DNA of 64,000 bases from VGJW01 sp035285595 (GCA_035285595.1 JAYKGV010000002.1:1-64000); one strand, 5' to 3'. Positions 16,809-25,628 are shown, counted from the first letter of the stretch. Notes: generated by a model not told the origin, from the letters alone. Numbers and translations: made by a program.

Positions 16809-18560
16809 TCAGTCCCGCAGCATCGGGCCGGGGAGAAGTCCCTCGTGATCGAGGAAGCGGTTGCCCGAGACCCGGTTCAGGCCCAGCAGGGGCTGGCCGC
16901 GCGTGTGGCCGGGAGCCTCTACCGACAGCCCCACCTCGTTGCCAGCCAACACCGAACGCTCCAGGAGGGGCCTGGCTCCATCCAGTACCCTAAGGCCGGC
17001 CTGGCCTTGGCCGCGGATTTCGATGCCTCGCAGCACCGGTCGGGCCATGTCCTGGACCGTCACGCCATCCGCCTTGTGGTCGAAGATACGGCACGAGATG
17101 ACCTCGCCCGTCGAACGACCGAGATAGGCCAAGCCTTGGCGACCGCCCCGCAAGTCGCAGTTGTCGAGGTCGAGCCGACCATCGCCGATGGCGAGCGCCG
17201 CAATCCCCAGATGTTCGATCAAGCGGACGCCTTCGAGCCGGACTTGTCCCTTGCCGCGGACCATCATGGCGGCTTCACGAAACCCCCGGGCCTGGCCCCC
17301 GCGGACGAGGACCCGGGCCTCATCCCCGCAGACCACCGCGTGGCGCCGTCCTTCGTTGAACTCAATGTTCTCGAGGGTCACGCGCGATCGGCCTTCTGCC
17401 ACGACGACATCTCGACCAATCTGGGTGAAGCGCCCACCCTTCAAGGAAAGTCTCGCATCGTCGACGAGCACGATGCCATCCCCCGACAGGCCCTGGACAT
17501 CGGGTTCATCCAGCAGGACACGGCTGCCGCCAGACACCTGCAAGGCCGCGTGGGGCAGCTGTCGCACCACCAGTCCGCGATGTGCCAGCACCGCATGGTC
17601 GGCCACGGTCACGCCTTCACGCGTCCATCCCGTCCAGCGATCGCCCAGCCCGAGCCACACGGCCTGCACACCCAGCAGCGCCGCCCGGGCGGGGCTGCCC
17701 GTCCATGTCGTGCGTCTGCTGATCAAACGGGCATCCCCCCCCAACGCCAACGCCACGCCGGTCTTGGGGGATACGGTGGCCTCGTTGACCGCCAGATCGG
17801 TCTTGTCGGTCAGGGCCAACCCTGCTTCCTGCTGGGCCTCGACCGAGACGGCGTGAAGGCGTGCTGTCGCGCGCTGGGCGAGGACGAGTCCTTTCTTACC
17901 GCCTTCCAGCAGGCCACCAGCCATGCCGAAAAAAGCATCGTCTTCCAGCCGCACGAGGGTGTCCCTGCCAGAAATCCGACACCCCGTCAGGCTCGTGCGG
18001 CCGAGTTCCGAGACCAGAACCGCCGGGCGAGGTCCACCCTCTATTCGTCCGCCCTCGACCTGCACCACGGAGTGATCGCCGACCCGGAGAGCCGTGCCCC
18101 GCTCGGAGCGGCAAAGGGTCTCCTTGAGTTCTGCGCTGCCATGGGCGGAGACGCGCAGCGCTTCGTGGGAATCAGCGATGATTCGGGCATCGATGGCCAG
18201 CAATTGGCCGTCACGAACGGAGATGACCGGCCCACCCGGCAAACCCGTCGAGTCTCGTCGCTGCAACCCGAGGCCCGCGATCCGAACGGTCATGCCTGCA
18301 CCAATGGTCAGAGCCGGACCGTCGCGTCCCATGAGAAGTCCGTCCTCCCCTGCTTCGAGTGTGATGTCGAAGGTCGGGAAGATACGTTCTTCGTGGGGGC
18401 CGCTGATGCGAATCCGATCCCCACTGCGTGCCTGCCATAGGACGCTTTGGATGGTGTCCCCGGGCCCGACCTCGAGGAGACGGCCTGTCCCGGCGGGGGC
18501 GGTGGAGCCTCCGACAGGGGAGAGCAGCGCGAAGAGCGCGACCAGCCATCCGTCCAGCAT
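16809..18560 (-). CDS. Secreted right-handed beta-helix repeat protein
   Basis: 583 residues with an N-terminal hydrophobic segment that could act as a signal (WLVALFALLSPVGGSTA). The rest is a parallel beta-helix with rungs of about 20-24 residues, seen as repeated V-x-L-x-G/D-x-x-I units (for example VRLEGVRLIEHLGIAALAIG and LEGGRQGLAYLG-like turns). The early GDTIQSVLWQARSGDRI is the segment that begins NosD/pectate-lyase-like helices. Catalytic residues are not evident, so it may bind or modify a polysaccharide, or be structural. It precedes the GT4/glucosidase pair by 79 bp and may share its transcript. The predicted -10 box makes the mRNA leaderless. Confidence 0.75.
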   Translation of the reverse strand: MLDGWLVALFALLSPVGGSTAPAGTGRLLEVGPGDTIQSVLWQARSGDRIRISGPHEERIFPTFDITLEAGEDGLLMGRDGPALTIGAGMTVRIAGLGLQRRDSTGLPGGPVISVRDGQLLAIDARIIADSHEALRVSAHGSAELKETLCRSERGTALRVGDHSVVQVEGGRIEGGPRPAVLVSELGRTSLTGCRISGRDTLVRLEDDAFFGMAGGLLEGGKKGLVLAQRATARLHAVSVEAQQEAGLALTDKTDLAVNEATVSPKTGVALALGGDARLISRRTTWTGSPARAALLGVQAVWLGLGDRWTGWTREGVTVADHAVLAHRGLVVRQLPHAALQVSGGSRVLLDEPDVQGLSGDGIVLVDDARLSLKGGRFTQIGRDVVVAEGRSRVTLENIEFNEGRRHAVVCGDEARVLVRGGQARGFREAAMMVRGKGQVRLEGVRLIEHLGIAALAIGDGRLDLDNCDLRGGRQGLAYLGRSTGEVISCRIFDHKADGVTVQDMARPVLRGIEIRGQGQAGLRVLDGARPLLERSVLAGNEVGLSVEAPGHTRGQPLLGLNRVSGNRFLDHEGLLPGPMLRD

Positions 18561-18567
18561 ATTACCG

Positions 18568-18573
18568 ATTGTA
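18568..18573 (-). promoter_or_regulatory. -10 box of the beta-helix gene (leaderless)
   Basis: TACAAT on the minus strand. With its last T at -7, transcription would start at 18561, one base before the ATG at 18560. No convincing -35 is seen. Confidence 0.5.
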
Positions 18574-18605
18574 GCGGTTGCGGACTTTCACGGGGCCTTA
18601 CGGAC

Positions 18606-19721
18606 TCAGATCAGGCCGTATTGGCGCATCATCTTCTCGAGGGACTGACCGTAGACAGGGCTGGTCGCGTAGACGCCCGTCAGCAGATGGGCAAACTTCA
18701 CGGGATCACGCGTCTGCTCGAAGGAGGCCAGAGCCCGTTTGTAATAGCCGTTATGGAAGGTCTTGCCGTGGTGCTCGAGGGCCTCGGCGTAGTTCGCATA
18801 GCGCTTGAATTTGTCCTTGATGCGGATGTACTTCGAGCCGTCCCATTCCGAGGTGTCCACCATGACAGAGCCCGCGGGACCGGTGCCCTTGTGACCGAAG
18901 ATGTTGTAGCCCCCGATGCCATGCTTGCCCCAGCCGCTTTCGAGCGCAGCCTGTGCCAAGGTGACCTGCCAGGGCACGCCGTATTTCCGCTCAGCTTCAA
19001 GAGCAGCCGGCTTGAGCATCGCGAAGAATTTCTGCTTGTTGTTTTTTCCTAACCACGCCAATTCTTCTGGTTTGAGGTTCTTGAGCGCATCAAGGTCGCC
19101 TTCTTGGGGAAGGGGCCGCTCCGGGGCCGGGATGGGGGCTGGCGGAGCCGGTGCGGGCACCGGTGGAGTCGGGCGAGGACCGGTGGGCAGACGCAGGACC
19201 ATGCCGGGCAGGATGACCTCAGGGTTCAGGATTTGGTCCCGGTTCATCTCGTAGATCTCTGGCCAGCGGTTGGCGTCGCCCAGCACTCTCTGGGCGACAC
19301 TCGTCAAGTCTTCGCCAATCTGCACCACGGCGCTGCCGGGCGCAGCCTGTACCTGATCAAGGTGCTGGTAGCCGACCGTCTGGCCCGCGGCAAGAGTGAC
19401 CGGGCCCGTGGGGGCTGCAGGAATCGTCGGCGCCATGGGAGCCAAGGGCAGGACGGCTGCCTGTGGGGCTGAGGGTTGGGCCATCGGCACCGAGCTCGCC
19501 GGCAAGGGACCCAAGGCCTGGGGATAAAGCGGGGATGCCGCCTGCCACGCGGGACTGGCCTGAAAGCTGTCCCGGGGCAAGGTTGCCATCTGGGTCGGCG
19601 TACGCTGGTCGTTCCAGGCAACCACCACGGGGACCATGGAGGAGGACGACCCTCCGGCCTGTACCGGTGCGGGCCGGGGGCGGACCGCGCGGGACAGCGC
19701 GAGGAGGTCTTGGGAAGCCAT
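18606..19721 (-). CDS. LysM and GH73 glucosaminidase (FlgJ-like muramidase)
   Basis: 371 residues. Residues 1-130 are a Pro/Ala/Gln-rich disordered region, 134-178 a LysM peptidoglycan-binding domain (EDLTSVAQRVLGDANRWPEI, then ILPGMVLRLP), 180-205 a proline linker, and about 230-371 a GH73 endo-beta-N-acetylglucosaminidase. The catalytic Glu is E261 in QAALESGWGKHG, and the family Y-x-x-Y/F segments follow (YNIFGHKG, YIRIKDKFKRYANYAEALEHH). There is no signal peptide, unlike most autolysins. FlgJ-type enzymes can reach the periplasm through the flagellar export apparatus, and flagellar genes lie 6 kb away, but that route is inference. Confidence 0.85.
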   Translation of the reverse strand: MASQDLLALSRAVRPRPAPVQAGGSSSSMVPVVVAWNDQRTPTQMATLPRDSFQASPAWQAASPLYPQALGPLPASSVPMAQPSAPQAAVLPLAPMAPTIPAAPTGPVTLAAGQTVGYQHLDQVQAAPGSAVVQIGEDLTSVAQRVLGDANRWPEIYEMNRDQILNPEVILPGMVLRLPTGPRPTPPVPAPAPPAPIPAPERPLPQEGDLDALKNLKPEELAWLGKNNKQKFFAMLKPAALEAERKYGVPWQVTLAQAALESGWGKHGIGGYNIFGHKGTGPAGSVMVDTSEWDGSKYIRIKDKFKRYANYAEALEHHGKTFHNGYYKRALASFEQTRDPVKFAHLLTGVYATSPVYGQSLEKMMRQYGLI

Positions 19722-19804
19722 AGCTGACTATCGTGACCTGAGCCGAGGAGCCGGTTAAGGGGGGGTCATCCGGACTTCAAGGGGTACCTAAGGTTTGAGG
19801 GTCC

Positions 19805-19850
19805 AAAAAAAGGAACAGAGACCGCCTCCGACGGGAGGCGGCCCCTGTTC
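19805..19850 (-). terminator. Rho-independent terminator after the START-like gene
   Basis: On the minus strand, GAACAG/CTGTTC encloses CCGCCTCC/GGAGGCGG, followed by a run of seven T (plus-strand A-run at 19805-19811). It lies 13 bases beyond the stop of the START-like gene. Confidence 0.88.
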
Positions 19851-19862
19851 GGCACGTTGCGG

Positions 19863-20516
19863 TTACTGCAGGTCCTTGCGCCCTTGCTCGATCACGTTCT
19901 TGATGGTTCCTCCCTGGATGAAGCCGATCAACCAACCGGGAATCCATGTGTTCAGGTCCGTGGCCACGTGATAGCGCAGCAGGGTGGTGTCGGGACCCTT
20001 GGCCGTCATGACGTAGGACCCCATCATTTCGGTGATCTGGCCCTTGAAGCCGTCCACTTCCCCCTTGTTGTACGACCACCAGATGTCTCCCCACTTGTCC
20101 ACCTCGCCGTCACCTTGCAGGTCGAGGATGAACAGGCGCTGACCGATCGGCCAGGGCAGGCTGAGCGTGTACTTGAGCTGGCGGTAGCGGGTCTTCTCGT
20201 CGTCGAGGATCAAGGGGTCAATCTTCTTGATGGAGCTCTGGAATTTAGTTGTGTTGTTGTGGTCGCGATAGTAGTCGAAGACCTTGTTGATGTTGGCCTT
20301 GATGAGTCCGGCCGCATAGAACTCGTTACTGGAACCATGACGCTCATGGCGGGTGACGATGTCACCGGCATTGACTTTGGTCTGTTCGGCCGCAGTCAGA
20401 TCGAAGCGCTCGGCCTTGCCGCGCACGGTGGTCCGGACGGCTTCCGCTGCTGGTGCAAGACTGGTGAAGGTGAGTCCTGCGGCGACGGCCGCGAGGACGA
20501 GGCGACGAAGCAACAT
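19863..20516 (-). CDS. Exported START/SRPBCC-like protein
   Basis: 217 residues with a clear signal peptide (MLLRRLVLAAVAAGL, cleavage near AEA). The mature part looks like a helix-grip START/polyketide-cyclase fold: IKANINKVFDYYRDHNNTTKFQSSIKKIDPL early on, YRQLKYTLSLPWPIGQR in the middle, and a long amphipathic C-terminal helix. Such proteins bind hydrophobic ligands. The start at 20516 is chosen because the upstream in-frame extension is Pro/Arg-rich and has no export signal. It is followed by a strong terminator and appears monocistronic. Confidence 0.75.
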   Translation of the reverse strand: MLLRRLVLAAVAAGLTFTSLAPAAEAVRTTVRGKAERFDLTAAEQTKVNAGDIVTRHERHGSSNEFYAAGLIKANINKVFDYYRDHNNTTKFQSSIKKIDPLILDDEKTRYRQLKYTLSLPWPIGQRLFILDLQGDGEVDKWGDIWWSYNKGEVDGFKGQITEMMGSYVMTAKGPDTTLLRYHVATDLNTWIPGWLIGFIQGGTIKNVIEQGRKDLQ

Positions 20517-20632
20517 GAGGCGGGGTGCTCCTGTTCGGGGGCGTAAACCGGCGGGTGGCCGGTAGGGGTTCGTCCGGGATGGCCCCCAAGGGGGCCAAGC
20601 TGCATGATGCCCGGAGAAGGGCGGGGTTACGC

Positions 20633-22165
20633 TCACGAACCTGCGGGCCAAGAGCGCACGTGCAGCCGGATATCGGAGGGTTCAGTGGCCGCAGGATGCT
20701 TGCGTACCCAGGCCAGAATGGCGTCTCGCAGCAGGAGCCCTTGGTCCTTCAGGTCGGTGGCCTCGGAGAAGGTCGTGTACTTGTCGTTGGCTTGAGCCAG
20801 ATAATCGATGGTGGCGATACGGTACAGGCGACCGTCCTCCAGCGGTTTGCCCCCGACCCGGACGTCGTTCGCCGCGCCGTTCTCGAGCACGGCCGTTGCA
20901 CCGGACATGTACAGCAGGCCCGCCTGCCGACGGGCGACGAGGCCGAGCAGGCTCCTGACGCGAGCCCCGGACATCGAAACGGTCACAAGGCTATTCTCGA
21001 AGGGGAAAACCTGGAAGATATCTTCCACCCGGATGGGGCCAGGGTTGATCGATGCGCGCAGGCCTCCGGCGTTCAGGAAGGCGATTTCCGCGCCCGTCGT
21101 GCTCCTGACGATATCGGCGGCCCAGCGACCCAGTCCGCATTCCCGTTCGTACTTCCCCTCAGCGGAGAGCCCTTCCGGGGCTTGGCCAATGACTTCTCTC
21201 ATCGCGACCGCAATCCGTTCCGTATAGCCGCCGACGAGAGTCGTGACGTCTTCGGCCGCCGGCGTGTCTCCGGCCACGGGTACGAGGAAGCCGTTGTGGG
21301 CCTGGATACGACCTTCCGGATCCAGATCCAGCTCAATCCGGCCGAGCAGCTCTCCCCACTGGAAGTCCTGAGCCACCAACGTCGTCCAGGCTCCGCAGCG
21401 AACTTCCTTCGGGTGGTCCACCCGAGTGTGGCTATGGCCGCCGAGGATGAGGTCGATGCCCGGAACTTCCGCGGCAAGCTTCTGGTCTTCTTCGAAACCT
21501 GAGTGCGAGAGCATCAGGATGGTGCGACAGCCTTTGGCGCGTAGTTCTTTGACTTGCTGGAGGGCCACGGTGGCGGCCGGAAGGGCCTCGAGCCCCTTGC
21601 GATGCTTCCTGGCGATGGACTGCCAAGCGTTGACCTCGCCAATTACCCCGAAGATCCCTACCTTATGCGCTCCCCGAGAAACGATCCAGTTGGGTTGGAA
21701 CACAGGCTTGCGGGTGTCACTGGACACGAGGTTCGCACAAATCATGCGTATCTTGCGACCAGTGAGTTGGGTCTTGAGGTTGGCGAGGCCTTCATCCAGG
21801 TCGTGATTGCCCACGGTGGTCGCGTCGTAGCCCACCGCGTCCATGGCCTCGAATTCCGCCTTACCCTTGTAGAAGTTGAATACCGGCGTGCCCTGGAAGG
21901 TATCGCCGGCATCCAGAACCAGCAGTTTGTCGCCCAGTTGGCGCCTTGCCTGGCGAACCAAGGTCGCACGGCGTGCGATCCCGCCCACGGATTTCAGGTT
22001 CTTTCGGTCGAAGGGTTCGAGGTGTGAGTGCGTATCGTTCGTATGCAGGATGACGAGGTCTGGCCCCTCGGCGAAGGGCACCCAGGGGTTGGTGCCCGGG
22101 ACGGCAGCCAAGGCCTGGGTTGGCAGGGCCAGCAGCAGGGCCAGCAGCATGATGGGCAGACGCAC
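20633..22165 (-). CDS. 5'-nucleotidase/2',3'-cyclic phosphodiesterase (UshA/YfkN family)
   Basis: Periplasmic metallophosphatase that hydrolyses nucleotides. The N-terminal calcineurin-like domain has ILHTNDTHSHLEP, LVLDAGDTFQGTP, VGNHDLDEG, LSHSGFEED and LGGHSHTRVD, supplying the dinuclear metal ligands. The C-terminal 5-nucleotidase domain has LGRWAADIVR, FLNAGGLRA and FPFENSLVTVSMSG. I place the start at the GTG 22165, which is preceded by GAGG seven bases away and yields a standard signal peptide (LPIMLLALLLALPTQALA). The product (510 residues) would feed nucleosides to a transporter such as the BMP importer in this window; that link is inference. Confidence 0.9.
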   Translation of the reverse strand: MRLPIMLLALLLALPTQALAAVPGTNPWVPFAEGPDLVILHTNDTHSHLEPFDRKNLKSVGGIARRATLVRQARRQLGDKLLVLDAGDTFQGTPVFNFYKGKAEFEAMDAVGYDATTVGNHDLDEGLANLKTQLTGRKIRMICANLVSSDTRKPVFQPNWIVSRGAHKVGIFGVIGEVNAWQSIARKHRKGLEALPAATVALQQVKELRAKGCRTILMLSHSGFEEDQKLAAEVPGIDLILGGHSHTRVDHPKEVRCGAWTTLVAQDFQWGELLGRIELDLDPEGRIQAHNGFLVPVAGDTPAAEDVTTLVGGYTERIAVAMREVIGQAPEGLSAEGKYERECGLGRWAADIVRSTTGAEIAFLNAGGLRASINPGPIRVEDIFQVFPFENSLVTVSMSGARVRSLLGLVARRQAGLLYMSGATAVLENGAANDVRVGGKPLEDGRLYRIATIDYLAQANDKYTTFSEATDLKDQGLLLRDAILAWVRKHPAATEPSDIRLHVRSWPAGS

Positions 22166-22210
22166 TAGGAAACCTCGGGCAGTATGGCTGAACCTGCACG
22201 GAATGGTAGC

Positions 22211-23119
22211 ATGCGCGTGGGAGGGCCAGCCCTCGTGCGTATGGCGACCGAAGCCCTGAAAGAGATGCTGGCCGCCTGGCGTGACGTCAGGGCGGCTTCC
22301 TCGGCACCTGCGACTCTCTTGCTGGTTGCGGAGCCCGGGCCGGTGAGGAGCCGATGGGAAACCGCTCTGGATCCGGGTCTCGATCATCCGGGTACCTTGT
22401 GTGTCGCGAAGCCCGGCGAGGTGCTGCCCGATGCCGACGTGGCGCTGGTGCTTTGGTCTCAGGGCCCTTGGGACGAAGCAGCAGCCGACCGGCTCTCCCG
22501 TTCGCTGGAGACCCGCCTTCCTCGCCTGGTTTTGCTGCCACATGCCAACGAGATCGATTTGGCCGTGATGGCTCGGAGAGCCGCGCGGGTGGCCGGGGTG
22601 GCGCGCGAGGATGTCCTGGTGGGGCAGGACCCTGGACCTGCCGCAGACCACGTCGCGACCCTCCTGGCGCGTCTGGTGCCCGATCATGGGGTGGCGCTCG
22701 CGCGCCAGTTCACGCTGTTGCGGCGTCCTTTGGCATGGCGTGAGGTCACGGCCACCGCCAAGCAAAACGCCATGGTCGGGGCCCTACCCTTGCCTGGTGC
22801 CGACATGCCTTTGATGACAGCCAATCAGGTCAAGATGGTCCTGCGGATGGCCGCCATGCATGATCTGCCGATCCAGCTCGAGCGCTTGCAGGAGCTGTTG
22901 GCGGTGCTGGGGGCGGGGCTTGGGTGGCGCACGGCTGCAAGGCAACTCGCGAAGCTCGTGCCCGGCCCAGGTTGGTTGGTGGCAGGTGGCCTGGGATATG
23001 CCGGGACCGTGGCGATGGGTCGTCTGGCCTTGACTTGGTTCCAGCAGCAGGCGCCGGTGCGGCGTCTTTCGGTGGCCTCGCTCGAAGGCGACACCGATGA
23101 AGGTCAGGGGCTCTCATGA
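22211..23119 (+). CDS. DUF697-like membrane-associated protein coupled to tsaD
   Basis: About 300 residues. The N-terminal two thirds look like a degenerate Rossmann or GTPase-like fold (LLLVAEPGPVRSRW, ALVLWSQGPWDE, LPRLVLLPHANEID) without a P-loop. The C-terminal part, TANQVKMVLRMAAMHDLPIQ followed by two hydrophobic helices (GPGWLVAGGLGYAGTVAMG), matches the DUF697/YcjF domain, which normally follows small GTPases. The start is uncertain: ATG 22211, GTG 22235 (best ribosome binding site, GGGAGGG nine bases upstream) or ATG 22241. TGGTAGCAT at 22205-22212 is a possible extended -10 box. The stop overlaps the tsaD start as ATGA. Confidence 0.65.
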   Translation: MRVGGPALVRMATEALKEMLAAWRDVRAASSAPATLLLVAEPGPVRSRWETALDPGLDHPGTLCVAKPGEVLPDADVALVLWSQGPWDEAAADRLSRSLETRLPRLVLLPHANEIDLAVMARRAARVAGVAREDVLVGQDPGPAADHVATLLARLVPDHGVALARQFTLLRRPLAWREVTATAKQNAMVGALPLPGADMPLMTANQVKMVLRMAAMHDLPIQLERLQELLAVLGAGLGWRTAARQLAKLVPGPGWLVAGGLGYAGTVAMGRLALTWFQQQAPVRRLSVASLEGDTDEGQGLS

Positions 23120-24135
23120 TTGTCCTTGGTCTCGAGTCTTCCTGCGACGAGACCTCGTTGGCCTTGGTCGGGGAGGACGGCAGGATCCTTGCGAATCTCG
23201 TGGCCTCGCAGGCGGACATGCACGCCCGCTACGGCGGGGTCGTCCCCGAAATGGCCAGCCGCCGGCATGTGGAGTCTTTGGGCCATTTGCTGGATGAAGT
23301 CCTCGCGGAGGCGGGCGTCGGCTGGGATGACCTCGGCGGTGTGGCGGCCACCCGGGGGCCCGGACTTGCAGGTGCCCTCCTCGTGGGGTTGATGGCGGGG
23401 AAGGCGGTGGCCTTCGCGCGAGGCTTGCCCTTCGTGGGGGTTCATCACCTCGCGGCTCACGTCTGGGCCAATGTCGCGGCAGACCCTCGGACTCCTTTGC
23501 CCTTCCTCTGCCTGCTGGTCTCAGGAGGTCACACCACCCTGGTGCGGGTGGAGGGTGCGGGGCATATGCGCGAGTTGGGCAGGACCCGTGATGATGCGGC
23601 GGGAGAAGCCTATGACAAGGTGGGGCGTCTCCTGGGACTCGGCTATCCTGGCGGTCCGGCTGTGGATCGACTGGGCCGTACCGGCAATCCCGCAGCGTTT
23701 GCCTTCCCGCGGGCGCGCTTGGATCAGCCCCGGGACTTCTCGTTCTCTGGTCTCAAGACCGCGGTGCGCCGCGTGGTGGAAGGTTGGGACCCGAGAAGAG
23801 AAGGTCCCCTGGCCGTGGCCGACTTGTGCGCATCCTTTCAGGAAGCTGTGGTGGACGTGCTTGTCGATCGCACGGTGCGGGTGGCGGGGGAGGAAGGGCT
23901 GGCGCATGTCACACTCGCCGGGGGTGTCGCGGCCAATCGCTCTCTGCGCGAGCGAATGGCCGGTGCCTGTGCCGAGCGTGGCCTCACCTTCGCCTGTCCA
24001 CCGCCAGAGCTATGCACGGATAATGCCGCGATGGTCGCGGCACTCGGCCGAGCCTGGCTGTTGGCGGGAAGGCGCGATGCCTGGGATGCGGCGCCACGAA
24101 CCCGCTGGTCCCTCGATCTGGGTGGCGACGCGTGA
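23116..24135 (+). CDS. tsaD: tRNA N6-adenosine threonylcarbamoyltransferase TsaD
   Basis: Transfers the threonylcarbamoyl group to A37 of ANN-decoding tRNAs as part of the TsaBDE system. The family start LGLESSCDETS is intact, as are the metal-binding H111-x-x-x-H115 (HHLAAH), the SGGHTTLV phosphate loop, the AAGEAYDKVGRLLGLGYPGGP segment, LAGGVAANRSLRERM and the C-terminal CTDNAAM with its Asp ligand. At 339 residues it is normal length. It is translationally coupled to the preceding DUF697-like gene; tsaB and tsaE are not in the window. Confidence 0.96.
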   Translation: MIVLGLESSCDETSLALVGEDGRILANLVASQADMHARYGGVVPEMASRRHVESLGHLLDEVLAEAGVGWDDLGGVAATRGPGLAGALLVGLMAGKAVAFARGLPFVGVHHLAAHVWANVAADPRTPLPFLCLLVSGGHTTLVRVEGAGHMRELGRTRDDAAGEAYDKVGRLLGLGYPGGPAVDRLGRTGNPAAFAFPRARLDQPRDFSFSGLKTAVRRVVEGWDPRREGPLAVADLCASFQEAVVDVLVDRTVRVAGEEGLAHVTLAGGVAANRSLRERMAGACAERGLTFACPPPELCTDNAAMVAALGRAWLLAGRRDAWDAAPRTRWSLDLGGDA

Positions 24136-24148
24136 AGTCGAGTCTGTG

Positions 24149-24168
24149 CGTGGCTGCTGCCACGTTTT
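24149..24168 (+). terminator. Terminator after tsaD
   Basis: CGTGGC-TGCT-GCCACG hairpin followed by TTTT on the plus strand, 14 bases after the tsaD stop. A second imperfect hairpin at 24169-24193 (GAGTC/GACTC arms) could serve the convergent minus-strand gene. Confidence 0.6.
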
Positions 24169-24191
24169 GAGTCCCTGCGGACTTCGCAGAC

Positions 24192-25622
24192 TCAGCGTGT
24201 CCAGGCCCGGATCTCGAAGACCCCCACCCCCGACCTGCCCCAGTCGAGCGGTCGAATCCGGATGAACTGCCACGAGGCCGAGCCTTCCGGAGTCACGGTC
24301 CCCCATGCAGCCTCCTCGGGCCGCGGTGCCCCCGCCCCGGTCGTACGGCCGACGGTCACCCAGCGGCGATGGTCGGTGGAGACGTCGATCTCCCAGGTGC
24401 AGGCACTCGGAGGAACGGCCAGCGGCAGGACCGAGATGGAGGCCAGCGGGACGGGCTTAGGAAGGCCGATGACGGCCACGGGACTGTCCAGCAGCGTCTG
24501 ACGTGCGACCCACGCGGTCTCGAGGCGGCCATCCGTCAGGTTGGCTGCCCCGAGATCTTCGGTCAGCTCGCTCGTCGCGCGTGTTGGCGCACCCTGTGCC
24601 ACGTTGAGCGGGCGACGATCCGCAGGGCCGCGCACGGGCAGCATGTGGCCGATCCGCGTGGTCATCGCGCTGGCGATGAGACCCACGAGGAACGCGGGAA
24701 CCAAGGCCTGGATGATTAATGTCCTGGATTTCGCTGCTCCCGTCTCGGGCGCTGCGAGGATGCCGGCTTCGAGCTCCGCCAGCAGGCGGTGGCCGCGGTC
24801 GCGCACCTGGCGCGCCAGGACCTCCGCGTCTTCAAGCCTGTGATCGTCCAAGGCCGAGACGGCGTCGACCAGCTCTCGCCGCAACGCTCCCAATCGTTCC
24901 GCGGCATTCCCTACCTGCATCGCTCCCGCGTCTTCGAGGCGTTCCAGCAGGATTGGCGCTTCGGTTCGCACCAGATCCACGATCCGAGGCTGGCGGGCAC
25001 GGGCGGTGAGGGCGAGGTCCCTCAAGCCCAGAGCGAGAGCCAATCGTCGGCTCCCGCTCGCACGCTCTGCAGGGCTCAAGGTCACGTGAGCTGCCATGGC
25101 GGATTCGGCTTCAGCGACAGCCTCCTCGGCCCGGGGATGGGCCTCTGGCCTGCCCGTCCGGACTCTGGCCTTCTGAAGCAAGACGGCCGCCGTGGCCGGC
25201 AAAGCCCAAAGATTGTCCATGGCTCCGAGACGCTCCTGCAGAATATGCAGCGTCGTTTGCGCCTCCTGGAACATGCCTTGGACGAGGTCCATCAGACGCG
25301 AAGCTTCGGCCCATCGTCCCTGCGCCAGGGCTGAACGCACCGTGGCGAGACGATCGAGTCCCTCTCCGGCTTGCTGCTTCAGGATGAGGACCTCGTCGCC
25401 TGCGGCCCAGGGCCTGCTGCCGGGCAAGGGAGGAAGCCAGGCCACGACTTCGGCGAAGGGCAAGAGCTCGTCCAGATCCTTCACCAGAGCTTCGCCCTGG
25501 CGAGCCACGTCGAGGTATCGGCTCGTCCCCTCCGCACGCAGTCGCCGCTGGCGACCCATGCGCGCCATGGCGGCGGCAAAGGCTGCCGCTGCAGCCAGGA
25601 GGGCCATGATGAGGGCCGGCAT
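24192..25622 (-). CDS. Two-TM helical protein with C-terminal discoidin-like domain
   Basis: 476 residues from the ATG at 25622. An N-terminal TM helix (MPALIMALLAAAAAFAAAMA) is followed by some 280 residues of alpha-helical/coiled-coil sequence. A second TM helix then follows (LIIQALVPAFLVGLIAS), and the last 120 residues resemble a discoidin/F5-8 type C jelly roll: LTDGRLETAWVA, STDHRRWVTVGRTT, QFIRIRPLDW. With two TM helices the coiled-coil part and the jelly-roll would lie on opposite sides or both face outward, depending on topology. No family for the whole protein is recognised. A TTGACC-N18-CACCAT promoter puts the transcription start on the A of this ATG, which supports this start. 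Confidence 0.65.
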   Translation of the reverse strand: MPALIMALLAAAAAFAAAMARMGRQRRLRAEGTSRYLDVARQGEALVKDLDELLPFAEVVAWLPPLPGSRPWAAGDEVLILKQQAGEGLDRLATVRSALAQGRWAEASRLMDLVQGMFQEAQTTLHILQERLGAMDNLWALPATAAVLLQKARVRTGRPEAHPRAEEAVAEAESAMAAHVTLSPAERASGSRRLALALGLRDLALTARARQPRIVDLVRTEAPILLERLEDAGAMQVGNAAERLGALRRELVDAVSALDDHRLEDAEVLARQVRDRGHRLLAELEAGILAAPETGAAKSRTLIIQALVPAFLVGLIASAMTTRIGHMLPVRGPADRRPLNVAQGAPTRATSELTEDLGAANLTDGRLETAWVARQTLLDSPVAVIGLPKPVPLASISVLPLAVPPSACTWEIDVSTDHRRWVTVGRTTGAGAPRPEEAAWGTVTPEGSASWQFIRIRPLDWGRSGVGVFEIRAWTR

Positions 25623-25628
25623 GGCGCC

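Noticed and set aside
16845..18440. A 531-codon open frame on the plus strand
   Set aside because: Antisense to the beta-helix gene, whose repeats and signal are coherent; no ribosome binding site or recognisable domain in the antisense frame.
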